The translations under genes were made by a program, and so were the position numbers. Positions 18,094-27,800 of a stretch of DNA of 64,000 nt are shown one piece after another. Each line of letters begins with the position of its first letter. The stretch's first letter is position 1. A model generated the notes under the pieces. The model saw nothing but the letters and a program-made list of their open reading frames with translations, did no database searches and was not told the origin of the DNA. Location of the stretch: contig NZ_JACJOU010000005.1 of NCBI RefSeq assembly GCF_014695725.1, positions 1 to 64,000 of the forward strand. Direction: 5' to 3'. The stretch comes from Microcoleus sp. FACHB-672. GTDB taxonomy: Bacteria > Cyanobacteriota > Cyanobacteriia > Cyanobacteriales > Oscillatoriaceae.

Positions 18094-19335
18094 GTGGATA
18101 CTTACTTTGTCAGCCTGTTTGTCATCGGCTTTCTTTTGCTTCTCGTCACCCTCGGTTCTGGCTGGATTTCACGCTTACCGTTATCCTACGCCCTGATTTA
18201 TTTGCTTGTTGGTATTGTGTTGGGTCCATACGGAGTTAAGCTAATTGACTTACGACCCGACGCCAAATTTTTAGAACGAATCACGGAATTTGTTGTTATT
18301 GTTTCTGTCTTTAGCTGCGGCCTCAAAATGAAGCGACCCCTGAAATTGTGGGCGTGGAATATAACGGCGCGTCTGATTGGATTTTTAATGCCAATTTCCA
18401 TCTTTGCCATTGCTGCTGCCGGCCATTGGATTTTAGGTTTTGGTTGGGGTCCTGCTATTCTCCTAGGAGCCATTCTCGCACCGACTGACCCAGTTTTGGC
18501 TTCCGAAGTTCAGATGGCCCACATGGAAGATAAAGACGAATTGCGCTTTGGCTTGACTTCAGAAGGTGGTTTAAATGATGCGCTGGCTTTTCCGTTTGTT
18601 TATTTTGGGCTTCACGCATTAAAAGATAACAATTGGGATAACTGGCTTAAACAGTGGGTTGCCATCGATTTAATTTGGGCAATTGCCACCGGCATCGTCA
18701 TGGGAATTGTGGTAGCAAAAGCAATAGCTTGGGTTGACAAGCTACTTCAAAAATACCGCCCTGTTGATAACTTGATGGAAGATTTTATTGCTCTCAGCAC
18801 AATTTTACTCACCTATACCCTCACAGAATTTGTCAATGGTTATGGATTTCTCGCTGTTTTTGTTGCAGGTGTAGTCTTTCAGAAAACTTACCACAATCCG
18901 GAAAAATCGCTCTCTCAGCTAGAATTCACAGAGCGAATTGAAAAACTCATGGAAGTCGCTACCATTTTGCTCTTAGGTTCGCTCTTGCGATTTCAACCGA
19001 TGATAACCTATGCCGGCGACAGCCTAATCATCGGCGGATTGGTGCTTTTAGTCATTCGACCGCTCGGAGCGTGGCTGAGTACACTAGGCGGGTATTGGCA
19101 ACCAAAAACCCGCTGGCTCTTTGGCTGGTTTGGCATTCGCGGTGTTGGGTCTTTATATTATCTAGCCTATGCATTTAGCCACGGGTTAAAAGATGAAACA
19201 GGTGAGCGACTTGCTTGGATTACTTATACAACAATTGTAATTTCTGTAATTATCCACGGAATTAGTTCAACGCCTTTAATGAACTGGTATCACGACAAGG
19301 TTGAACCAACCCAGCCTTCCATCGTAGAAAATTGA
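18094..19335 (+). CDS. Na+/H+ (cation:proton) antiporter, CPA1 family
   Basis: Integral membrane protein of 413 aa with about 12 hydrophobic helices. The characteristic PTDPVLASEV motif at about residues 131-140 and EGGLNDALAFPFV at about 160-172 (the ion-binding Asn-Asp) identify a CPA1 Na+/H+ antiporter. The start is a GTG at 18094; no in-frame alternative upstream is plausible. The C-terminal tail is very short, so no regulatory domain is attached. An intrinsic terminator follows at 19361. The 3' end carries a short imperfect duplication (19309-19330 and 19340-19362), which suggests the stop codon region was recently reshaped. Confidence 0.9.
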   Translation: MDTYFVSLFVIGFLLLLVTLGSGWISRLPLSYALIYLLVGIVLGPYGVKLIDLRPDAKFLERITEFVVIVSVFSCGLKMKRPLKLWAWNITARLIGFLMPISIFAIAAAGHWILGFGWGPAILLGAILAPTDPVLASEVQMAHMEDKDELRFGLTSEGGLNDALAFPFVYFGLHALKDNNWDNWLKQWVAIDLIWAIATGIVMGIVVAKAIAWVDKLLQKYRPVDNLMEDFIALSTILLTYTLTEFVNGYGFLAVFVAGVVFQKTYHNPEKSLSQLEFTERIEKLMEVATILLLGSLLRFQPMITYAGDSLIIGGLVLLVIRPLGAWLSTLGGYWQPKTRWLFGWFGIRGVGSLYYLAYAFSHGLKDETGERLAWITYTTIVISVIIHGISSTPLMNWYHDKVEPTQPSIVEN

Positions 19336-19360
19336 ACTAACCCACCCTTCCATCGGAGAA

Positions 19361-19404
19361 AGCAGGAAATCGCTGAAAACTCTAATGCGACTTCCTGCTT
19401 TTTT
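19361..19404 (+). terminator. Rho-independent terminator after the antiporter gene
   Basis: AGCAGGA (19361-19367) pairs with TCCTGCT (19393-19399), with a further inner TCGC/GCGA pairing, followed by a run of six T. It lies 25 bp after the antiporter stop. Confidence 0.8.
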
Positions 19405-19526
19405 CGTCAGATCTGATTTGTTATTTGGTAATTCGCCGGTGTCCGAACAAACCGGCAAATTACGCCGTTAACCCAAAAACCCTAAAACCATTTACCTAAG
19501 CTATAAAGCGCAGTTAACACCGGCTT

Positions 19527-20048
19527 TTAGCGTCCGTCTCTATCGATGTCACCGGGAACCGCCCGTTCCACCCGGTTCCATGCATCACGGGTTGCATGCT
19601 TGGCTTTATCCCAACCTAAGCGTGACTGGCCACGATCCGCTTCATAATGACGTTGTAGATCCGGCTCTAGCTCGTCGTAGCTTTTGCCTGTGCTGGAGTA
19701 GGTTCTGTAACCTTCATAGCCGGTGCGATAGGCCGGGTGATAGTCGTCATATGCCATCCCCGGTTCAACGTAGGATTGAGAGGTATAGTTATCACGCCAG
19801 TAAGCCTCTTCCACGGTGGGATCGATAGCTTCAGCAACACCCTTGCCGGCTAATCCACCCGCAACTGAACCCACCACAGCGCCTATAACCGCACCCACGG
19901 GTCCACCAACTGCTGCACCAATCGCTGTACCGGCAGCACCTGCGCCGGCAGCACCAATCCCTGTACCAACTGGATGTGCTCCAGGCTGACCGGAAAGCGG
20001 GTCACGGTTGGCATCCGGTTCGTTTGTATTGCGTATGTCGTTGCTCAT
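19527..20048 (-). CDS. Glycine-zipper protein of unknown function
   Basis: A 173-aa protein. Residues about 25-72 are a Gly/Ala-rich glycine-zipper segment (GTGIGAAGAGAAGTAIGA, then GGPVGAVIGAVVGSVAGG) able to form a membrane-embedded hairpin. The C-terminal 100 residues are acidic and Tyr-rich (YWRDNYTSQSYVEPG, YHPAYRTGYEGYRTYSS), ending in an amphipathic AWNRVERAVPGDIDRDGR. I chose ATG 20048 over the TTG at 20072, because the AAAGGA Shine-Dalgarno would lie inside the longer frame. No signal peptide is seen. Similar proteins are often stress-induced, but that is family knowledge, not evidence here. Confidence 0.78.
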   Translation of the reverse strand: MSNDIRNTNEPDANRDPLSGQPGAHPVGTGIGAAGAGAAGTAIGAAVGGPVGAVIGAVVGSVAGGLAGKGVAEAIDPTVEEAYWRDNYTSQSYVEPGMAYDDYHPAYRTGYEGYRTYSSTGKSYDELEPDLQRHYEADRGQSRLGWDKAKHATRDAWNRVERAVPGDIDRDGR

Positions 20049-20386
20049 TAGTATTTTTTCCTTTGTGTTCAATTGCGTATTCTTTCTTAAACCTACTCTT
20101 TAAATTCCCCGGCAAACATCTTTCTGAAGAGTGACTTTTTTCTGTAGTTTTTATAACCTTTTTAACTTTTATTTAATAAAATATCCTTGCCATTTCTTTC
20201 ATTTCAATCTTTAAGATTTAGTTTAAATTTATTTAATTAAATATAACAATCTTAATTTAAGAATAAAATATTTAATACTAAAAACTCCATCCAAACAACT
20301 GTTTAAATGGAGTTATTTTTGAAACTTTGGAAGGAAAAATTAAGCTATTTATATAGCATCAGACCTACCATTTAGTTCCTTGTAAA
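20049..20386. other. Intergenic, AT-rich, with terminator
   Basis: Between two minus-strand genes. It is very AT-rich, with a promoter region for the glycine-zipper gene at about 20060-20250 and a terminator hairpin at 20283-20314. No ORF. Confidence 0.5.
20283..20314 (-). terminator. Terminator of the small exported protein gene
   Basis: AACTCCAT (20283-20290) pairs with ATGGAGTT (20307-20314), with an inner AAAC/GTTT. Read on the minus strand it is followed by TTTT. It sits about 70 bp after the stop of the gene at 20387-20737. Confidence 0.65.
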
Positions 20387-20737
20387 CTAATCGTTACCAG
20401 TCACCTTCTCAATGGCCTCTTCGGCTTTTTGGATTAAGCCTGGTTCGGGATTTTCATCTTTGTATTCCTCTAAATTCTCTTCGTAAACCTTCTCAATGCT
20501 TGTCTCACTTTGAGCTTCCTTTACGGCTTCCTCATAAGCCTGTTCCCGACTCAGACCGGCTTGAGGATCGAGGACATCGGGATCGGGTAGAGCCGGCTTT
20601 TTACTAACGGCTGTTGCTGCATAACTTGGCTGAGGAGCAAAAATGAATAAACCGGACACCCCGAGTAAAGTCATTAGGCACACAATCACAACGCTCTTGC
20701 GTAATGCTTGCCCTAAAGCTTGTAAAATCCGCTGCAT
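20387..20737 (-). CDS. Small exported acidic protein
   Basis: A 116-aa protein with a Sec-type signal peptide: positively charged start (MQRILQALGQALRK), a hydrophobic core and likely cleavage after SYA at about residue 42. The mature part of about 74 residues is strongly acidic and helical (EEAVKEAQSE, EENLEEYKDENPEPG). The start at 20737 is set by a near-perfect AGGAGGT Shine-Dalgarno 7 bp upstream; the ATG at 20758 is too far upstream of that site. Location is thylakoid lumen or periplasm. I recognise no family. Confidence 0.75.
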   Translation of the reverse strand: MQRILQALGQALRKSVVIVCLMTLLGVSGLFIFAPQPSYAATAVSKKPALPDPDVLDPQAGLSREQAYEEAVKEAQSETSIEKVYEENLEEYKDENPEPGLIQKAEEAIEKVTGND

Positions 20738-20913
20738 ATAAAATACCTCCTCTGACATTTTTGTTGGGAAATTGTACTGCGACGTTTGGCTATAAGAAGC
20801 ATATTACGCTGACAACTCCAGCGTTTACTTCTACCGGCAGGCAGATTCAAGCATTCGGGAACTTAAAAATTGTTACAGCAACAATGAATAACTATATAGA
20901 CAGATAAAGACGG

Positions 20914-22026
20914 TTAGTGCTGTAACACTTCTTGATGAATCTTCAAGCCGCGACTTTCTAAGCAGTGCTCAAATAAATCAGTTGGTAGCGCTTGTTCAAC
21001 CGGCCACACTCCAGGCTTGTTGAGCTTGCCAGACAAAATGAACTCAGCAATGGTGCCGGTGCCAATGCCGGTAGCAGTTGCGGCGTTATCATGCACCACA
21101 CTGGTGCAAAAAGTCGCCGGCTCTCCGTTCTTGCGTCCCATGACCTCAGATCGAACCGCCACCCCAGTCCCGATAATCCGATCGGTCACACTCGTCATGC
21201 GATAACTGACGTGAGAGAGAAACTCAATCACCGCGTTATTCCGTAACCAACTCGATGGCCACAAGTTTGCGACGATCCAAGTCATGTGATTGTAAAGATC
21301 CGGGGCGGTGCCAAACTTGGTAATCACCGTTTTCACGTCAGGGAAGGATTCAGGCAGCGTGAAAGCTTCCGGCATATCAAACCAGTAAACGCCGGTCTTG
21401 CCATAAGGGGCGGGAAACTGAATCGTTTCGCGTTGGGTGTAAGGCTTCACCTGTTGCCACTGACCATCGAGCCAAACATCAAAAGGACTTTGCAGACCTA
21501 AAAACGTCGTTCGCATCACCGTCATGCCGGCACCGCCAGAACTCCCCACCACATAGGTTAAATGGATGCGTTCCGCTTCATCTAACTGCTCAATGCCCTG
21601 GCGCACCATGCTATTAGAAACCCCAGGAAAGATGCCGGTGTTAATAATCGCCGTCACCCCAGCCGCCTTTGCTGCCTCAGTGCAATCTAACGCCTTGCGG
21701 GTAAAACTGCGGCTGTCACTCACATCCACATAATTCACACCTTCCTCAATGCAAGTTTTGAGAACATTTGCATCTCGATAGTGAAAAGGGCCGGCACAGT
21801 GAACCACTAAATTAGAATCGGCGATCGCTTTCCTCACCACCTCGTGTTCCGCCAAATCCAAAGCCACAAAATCTACGTTAGGACCCAAATCATCACTGAC
21901 CTGCTCCGCTGTATCTGCGTTACGCCCAGTAATCATAATTCGCGCATCCGTATGGTTGAGTAAATCTCTCGCCACACTGCTGCCAATGCGCCCTCGTCCG
22001 CCAAGAATTAAAACACGATGTGTCAT
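20914..22026 (-). CDS. Saccharopine dehydrogenase-like NAD(P)-dependent reductase
   Basis: A 370-aa protein starting with a Rossmann motif, LILGGRGRIGSSVARDLL (GxGxxG variant) at residues 6-23. Layout and length resemble saccharopine dehydrogenase/carboxynorspermidine-synthase-like oxidoreductases with an N-terminal NAD(P) domain (1-125) and a C-terminal substrate domain. Several members of the group are not lysine enzymes, and no lysine-pathway gene is nearby. It lies 199 bp downstream of crtO on the same strand, so a role in pigment or lipid modification is conceivable, but this is only positional. The substrate is unknown. Confidence 0.8.
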   Translation of the reverse strand: MTHRVLILGGRGRIGSSVARDLLNHTDARIMITGRNADTAEQVSDDLGPNVDFVALDLAEHEVVRKAIADSNLVVHCAGPFHYRDANVLKTCIEEGVNYVDVSDSRSFTRKALDCTEAAKAAGVTAIINTGIFPGVSNSMVRQGIEQLDEAERIHLTYVVGSSGGAGMTVMRTTFLGLQSPFDVWLDGQWQQVKPYTQRETIQFPAPYGKTGVYWFDMPEAFTLPESFPDVKTVITKFGTAPDLYNHMTWIVANLWPSSWLRNNAVIEFLSHVSYRMTSVTDRIIGTGVAVRSEVMGRKNGEPATFCTSVVHDNAATATGIGTGTIAEFILSGKLNKPGVWPVEQALPTDLFEHCLESRGLKIHQEVLQH

Positions 22027-22195
22027 CTCTTAATCATCGCTAACACTACCTTCAGTTCATCATTTTTGAGTGATCCCATTCATCTGCAGAAAGGATGAAC
22101 AATTTAGAATGAAAAATGAAAAAGGGGCCAGTAAGCAGATTTCAAGTTTCAAAGTTCTTGCCCAAAAGCCTACAGAAACTTTTTTATCCTTGTGC

Positions 22196-22216
22196 GGGCA
22201 TGGTACTACCATGCCC
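22196..22216. repeat. Perfect 9-bp hairpin between crtO and the reductase gene
   Basis: GGGCATGGT (22196-22204), loop ACT, ACCATGCCC (22208-22216). No T-tract follows on the minus strand, so it looks more like a REP-type palindrome or mRNA-stability element than a terminator. Confidence 0.5.
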
Positions 22217-22225
22217 CGGAACCCC

Positions 22226-23920
22226 TCACGTTTTCTTAAACAAATCCTTTGCCGTTGATTTAATAGAATTCGCCGCATCACTTAGGGTCTGAGCGATCGG
22301 CTGCTGTGTGTGCATGAAGATGCGAGCACAGTTGCGTCCCGGCATCCCAGAAATAGACCCACCCGGATGCGTGCCGGCCCCTGTGAGAAACAGCCCTTCT
22401 ATCGGCGTTTTATAGTTTGCCAACTCTGGCAAGGGGCGGAAGAACACCATCTGATCCAGCGTCATGTCGATGTGGTAGTAATTGCCTTTATAGGCTCCCA
22501 AACGTGCGCCCAATTCCGCTGGACTTTCCACCCGGCGAGCGATTGTGGCTTTTTTGACATTCGGCGCATAATCGGCAAGCTTATCGACAACGCGATCTGC
22601 CACTTGGTTCTTCAGTTCATCCGTCCAGCCGGTGCCATTCAGGCCGGTTCCCTCCGCGCCGGCGATTTGATAAGGAGCAAAAAACTCAATCCAAACCGTA
22701 TGCTTACCGGGGGGTGCCATTGATGGATCGAGCATCGTCGGCTGCACCACATACATCGAGGGATCGGAATCTGGAATCTTGCCAACGCTCGGTTCACTGT
22801 GCGAGATCTCAACGTGTCTAACCGAGTCAGCAATTAGAATTGAACCGATTAAATACTCATCTTTGTGTTCGTGATGCTCAAACCGTAGTGGTTCGTCCAT
22901 CGCCAAGTCAATCTTGAGGATAGTTTCGTTGTTGTTGACGATCCGGCGTTCCAAGCGCTCTCGCAGTTCGGGATCAGCAGAGTCCACATCGCTTTCATCT
23001 ACCAGTTGTAAGAACACGCGCTTGGCGTCAATATTGGAAATCACGCCGCGTTTTGCCCGATATTCTGTGCCATTCGCCACCCGAACGCCCACGGCCCGAC
23101 CGTCATCAATTAAGATTCGCTCAACGTGCTGATCTGTGAGAACTTCTCCGCCTAAAGCTTTCACTAAATTAAGCAATGCTTGCACTAAAGCGCCGGTGCC
23201 GCCACGCGGTCTTGCCATACCGGGGTTGTGACGCATTGCCATCATGATCGCGCCCACAGAAATAGTTTTTTGGGAGGGAGGCGCACCAAGTTCGGCTGCG
23301 AGTCTTGCCAGGGGTGCTTTTAAAAATTCGGAATCAAACCATTCATTTATGACATCTTCCGCGCTGGTGAGCATGGTGCGAATAAAGTCCAGCGTCTTGT
23401 CAGGACCACCGATCACAGAAAGTAATTTTTTCAGCTTTTCTATGTCGTAGTTGCCGGCAATATCAACAACAGACTTAGGCGGTGCGTTGAAAACGGGAAT
23501 CATCGCGCCAATGACGCGCTGCCAGAAATCTGTGTATTCTGCATATTTTTTAGCGTCGCGCTCGTTATACCGGCCTATTTCAGCACAGGTTTTTTCAACG
23601 GATTTATGTCCCAAGAAGTATTTGCCATCGGGATGGGGGCAAAAAACGACTGGATCACACCACAGATACTCTAAACCGTACTTTTCCAGTTCTAATTCTT
23701 CGATTACCGGCCCTAGGTGGATAAATTCGTGGTCAATCGCGCAGAGGTTAAATTTAAAACCAGGAGCCTCTTCAGGCATGGCTTCCTCGGTTGTTGCAGC
23801 ACCACCGGGGACTGAACGTTTTTCTAATAATAGAACGCTATACCCAGCTTTGAGGAGATAAGAAGCGCAGACCAGCCCGTTATGACCGGCTCCTATGATA
23901 ATGACATCATATGTTTGCAT
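22226..23920 (-). CDS. crtO: Beta-carotene ketolase, CrtO type
   Basis: FAD-dependent, phytoene-desaturase-like ketolase of 564 aa that introduces 4-keto groups into carotenoids (echinenone/canthaxanthin). The N-terminal dinucleotide motif is VIIIGAGHNGLVCASYLLKA (residues 6-25), and GAATTEEAMPEEAPGFKFN plus CAIDHEFIHLGPV follow closely what I remember of Synechocystis CrtO. The C-terminal FAD motif is GLFLTGAGTHPGGSISGMPG. The length and the NNNE-ILKID segment fit CrtO rather than CrtI. Echinenone is required by the orange carotenoid protein and is photoprotective. The C-terminus carries about 25 extra residues after HTQQ. Confidence 0.9.
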   Translation of the reverse strand: MQTYDVIIIGAGHNGLVCASYLLKAGYSVLLLEKRSVPGGAATTEEAMPEEAPGFKFNLCAIDHEFIHLGPVIEELELEKYGLEYLWCDPVVFCPHPDGKYFLGHKSVEKTCAEIGRYNERDAKKYAEYTDFWQRVIGAMIPVFNAPPKSVVDIAGNYDIEKLKKLLSVIGGPDKTLDFIRTMLTSAEDVINEWFDSEFLKAPLARLAAELGAPPSQKTISVGAIMMAMRHNPGMARPRGGTGALVQALLNLVKALGGEVLTDQHVERILIDDGRAVGVRVANGTEYRAKRGVISNIDAKRVFLQLVDESDVDSADPELRERLERRIVNNNETILKIDLAMDEPLRFEHHEHKDEYLIGSILIADSVRHVEISHSEPSVGKIPDSDPSMYVVQPTMLDPSMAPPGKHTVWIEFFAPYQIAGAEGTGLNGTGWTDELKNQVADRVVDKLADYAPNVKKATIARRVESPAELGARLGAYKGNYYHIDMTLDQMVFFRPLPELANYKTPIEGLFLTGAGTHPGGSISGMPGRNCARIFMHTQQPIAQTLSDAANSIKSTAKDLFKKT

Positions 23921-24088
23921 AGCTGAAGTTTTATGAGAGTTGGACTGGGCTTATCTTATAAAAGTTAACAAATTCTCAGGCTCTACCACGCGACAGAGAT
24001 TAATCCGAGGGGTGCGAGGGTTGCCGGCAGAGACGAGTGTTAAAAGCCCACACACGGCCAAAAAAAATAACAATTCCAGGCAATTGTA

Positions 24089-24600
24089 ATGACATTAGAT
24101 ACACGCAGATTTTATAAGGCGTGCAACCCCAGCAAGACACTAAGGGGAGAAAATGAGAGCAGCGATCTGTACTTTGTCGATTTGTCGCCGATTCGAGGTC
24201 GCCGGCTGATTGACGAATTCAAGCAAACAATTACCCAGGCACGCTTTCAGCCAACCTGTCAGCTATTTACTGCACATATTGGCTGCTGGAAAGAAATAGA
24301 ACTGCGCCGGCTGCAAGTTGAGTTAAATGAGCAAGGATTTCATATTGTCTATTGCAACGTCGGCCAGGATTTGGAGCTGGTAGATATTGAGATCAGTGAT
24401 ATTTTGCTGGTAATTGCTGGTCAGGTGAGTGAAAGCATCTAGAAGATTCAAATTCATCTGTAACCGCAACGCTTTAAAGCATTACTCAAAGCCGCAGCAG
24501 AGTTGTTGCAAACAATTCTTGAACTGGGGGAAGCCGAGTTTTCGCTTTAAGATATAGAGCCGGCATCACTCCCAAAAGGTCAATTTAAACGCTACTACTG
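24089..24600 (+). pseudogene. Truncated duplicate of the ATPase gene at 30384 (first third plus 3' flank)
   Basis: ATG 24089 to TAG 24442 gives 117 aa closely matching residues 5-121 of the protein at 30384-31700. Homology continues past the stop to about 24550 in the same order (compare AACCGCAACGCTTTAAAGCA with 30770ff). It then jumps directly to sequence matching the 3' flank of the full gene: 24555-24600 resembles 31700-31746, including the tail of the convergent P450. So this copy has lost about 1.1 kb internally. A 122-bp block (24203-24324) is identical to 30510-30631. It carries the same altered Walker A (GCWKEIEL) as the full copy. Confidence 0.85.
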
Positions 24601-24832
24601 AACACAGTGAGTTTGTGGAACTTCTCTATGGATGCAGCATAACTTTGGAGAAGAAGCGGAAAACCTCGCCCTTAAACTAGCTTATTTCTTAACAATTTTT
24701 ATCTTGATGCAGCATAATTTTGGAAAAGAAGCGGAAAGCCTCGTCGTTAAACCAGTTTATTTCCCAACAAGTCTGCTACTTAACTAAGACTTTAGGGCAT
24801 CCTATTAAAATAAAAGCTCTCTTTATAAACCT
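24601..24832. other. Gap containing a tandem duplication in front of the giant kinase
   Basis: Non-coding or marginally coding. It holds the 65-bp tandem repeat at 24631-24770. No good Shine-Dalgarno is seen for the kinase ATG at 24833. Confidence 0.45.
24631..24770 (+). repeat. 65-bp imperfect tandem repeat, 75-bp period, in an open frame
   Basis: Copy 1 (24631-24695) and copy 2 (24706-24770) share about 80 percent identity, beginning GATGCAGCATAA and ending AACAA. Because the period is 75 bp the duplication is in frame: ATG 24632 to TAA 24787 encodes 51 aa, with MQHNFGEEAENLALK echoed by MQHNFGKEAESLVVK. Most differences change the amino acid, which argues against strong coding constraint. 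Confidence 0.65.
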
Positions 24833-27800
24833 ATGACTCCTGTAGCACAGCAACTGCCAATAATTTCTGGCTATACCTTGGTCGAGCAACTGTATCTAGG
24901 TTCCAGGACGGCTGTCTATCGAGGAGTGCAAAACTCGCAGCAATGTCCGGTGGTGATTAAGACATTGCGGCACGACTATCCCAGTTTCAGCGAATTGGTG
25001 CAGTTTCGTAATCAGTATGCGATCGCTAAAAATCTCGACATCCCAGGCATTGTCCAACCGATTAGTCTAGAACCTTATGCCAATGGCTATGCCTTGGTGA
25101 TGGAAGACATCGGTGGCATCTCCCTACGTCATTACATTCATGCTTCCCCTCTGACTGTCGAACAATTCTGGCCAATTGCCCTGCAGGTTGTGGATGTCCT
25201 CCACCAGCTCTATCAGCAACGAATTATTCACAAAGATATTAAACCAGCCAATATTCTGATTCAGCCAGAAACTGGGCAGATTAAGGTAATTGACTTTAGC
25301 ATTGCTTCCCTCCTGCCCCGTGAAACTCAAGAGATTCAAAATCCCAACGTTTTAGAAGGAACCCTAGCCTACATCTCACCGGAACAAACTGGACGGATGA
25401 ACCGGGGGATTGACTATCGCAGCGATTTTTATTCCTTGGGAATTACCTTTTTTGAACTGCTCACGGGACAGTTACCATTCCCAGCTGACGAGCCAATGGA
25501 AATGGTTCATGCCCATCTCGCTAAGCAACCACTCTCTGTCTGCGATCTCAACCCTGATTTGCCCATCATACTCGGTGAAATCATTCGCAAACTGGTGGCC
25601 AAGAATGCCGAAGATCGCTATCAAAGTGCCCTCGGTCTTAAGCATGATTTGATGCGATGCCAGCAAGAGTATCAGGGTGCGGGCAAACTCATTTGGTTTC
25701 AGCTAGGTGAACGGGATATCAGTGATCGCTTTTTGATTCCCGAAAAACTCTACGGACGAGAACAAGAAGTTTATACCTTGCTTGATGCTTTTGGACGAGT
25801 TGCCAACGGAGCCTCCGAACTAATGCTGGTGGCAGGTTTTTCCGGCATTGGTAAAACCGCCATCGTCAATGAAGTGCATAAGCCGATTGTGCGGTGGCAT
25901 GGCTATTTCATCAAAGGCAAGTTTGACCAATTTAACCGCAATCTTCCGTTTAGCGCCTTTGTCCAAGCCTTCCGCGACCTAATGGGTCAACTGCTGAGCA
26001 GTGATGACGCACAGTTGCAAGCATGGAAAGCGAAGATCCTAGCGGCAGTAGGTGACAATGGCCAGGTGCTAATTGAGGTGATTCCTGAACTCGAACAGGT
26101 ACTTGGCCAGCAACCGCCGGTGCCAGAACTCTCCGGCAGCGCCGCTCAGAACCGTTTCAATCTGCTGTTCCAGAAATTCATCACAGTGTTCACCACGCCA
26201 GAGCATCCACTGGTCATTTTCCTCGATGACTTGCAGTGGTCTGATTCGGCTTCTCTGAATTTGCTGAAGCTACTGCTGACAGAACGTGATCGTGGTTATC
26301 TGTTCATCATAGGAGCCTATCGGGATAACGAGGTATTCCCGACTCACCCTTTGATGCTGATGCTCGACGAGATTAAAAAAGCTCAAACCCTGATCCATAC
26401 CCTCACACTGGAACCCCTCAGCCAAGCGGATGTGAATCAGTTAACGGCAGATACACTGAGTTGCTCGATTGAACTGGCTCAGCCGCTGACGGAGTTGGTC
26501 TATCAAAAAACCAAGGGTAATCCCTTCTTCCTCACCCAATTTCTCAAAGCGCTGCATGAGGACGGCTATATTTCGTTTGACTACCAGGTAGGACATTGGC
26601 AGTGCGACTTGGCAACGGTGAAGTTACTTGCGCTCACGGATGATGTTGTCGAGTTTATGGCACTTCAGTTGCAAAAATTGCCGGTTGCAACCCAGACTGT
26701 TTTGAAACTGGCGGCTTGCGTTGGCGCTCAGTTCGATTTGGCGACCCTGGCGATTATCAAGGAGCAATCACCCGAAGATACCGCTATCGACCTCTGGAAA
26801 GCCTTGCAAGAAGGCGTGATTTTACCCATCACCGAGGTCTATAAGTTTTATCAGCCGGCAGAACTGAAGGTGGCTGAAGTCTACCAGGCAGCAACGTTTA
26901 ACTGTTCCTATCGCTTTCTCCATGATCGCGTTCAGCAAGCTGCCTATTCCCTCATCCCTGACGAGCAAAAACAGACGACTCACTACCAAATCGGACAACT
27001 TTTGCTGCGACAAGTTTCCCCAGCCGCCAGAGAAGAGCGCATCTTTGAAATCGTCAATCAGTTGAACTATGGAACCACACTGGTTGAGGAACAACAGGAA
27101 CGGGATGAACTCGCACAACTCAACCTAACTGCTTGCCACAAAGCGAGATCCGCCACCGCTTATCAAGCTGCCCGTGAATATGCCAAAGTGGGTTTGGAAC
27201 TACTAGGAACAGACGCTTGGCACCGGCACTATGAAATGGCGCTATCCCTATATAACTTAGCTGCCGAGGTCGCTTTCTTAGTAGGCGATTTTGAGCAGAT
27301 GGATCAGTGGATTAAATCGGTGATTCATCATGCGAAAACGCCTTTAGAACAGGTGCAAGTTTATCAAGTCAGAATCCAAGCATTGGTCGCCCGCAATCAA
27401 TTTTTAGAGGCGATCGCGATCGGTCAATCGGTCTTCCAAATGTTGGGCGTGAACCTGCCAGACGAAACAACACTAGAGGATATTCGGCAGGTGAAGCAGG
27501 AAATCGATGCCTTAATTGAGGGTCGCTCCATTGAGTCATTCCTTCATCTGCCGGCAATGACCGATCGCCAGCAGCTCGCCATTATGCAAAATGCGGCTCG
27601 GCTGACACCCGTCTGTTACATGACCGGCTCAAAGCTCTATTTCCTGGTCGTTGCGCTACAAGTCAAGTTGTCGATTCAATTTGGCAATAGTCCGGTTTCG
27701 GCCTATTGCTATGCCGGTTATGCCTTCCAACTCAGAACCTTGTGGTCAGACATGAGCAAGGTGCCTCAGTTTGGGCAACTAGCATACCAACTCGCCTCAG

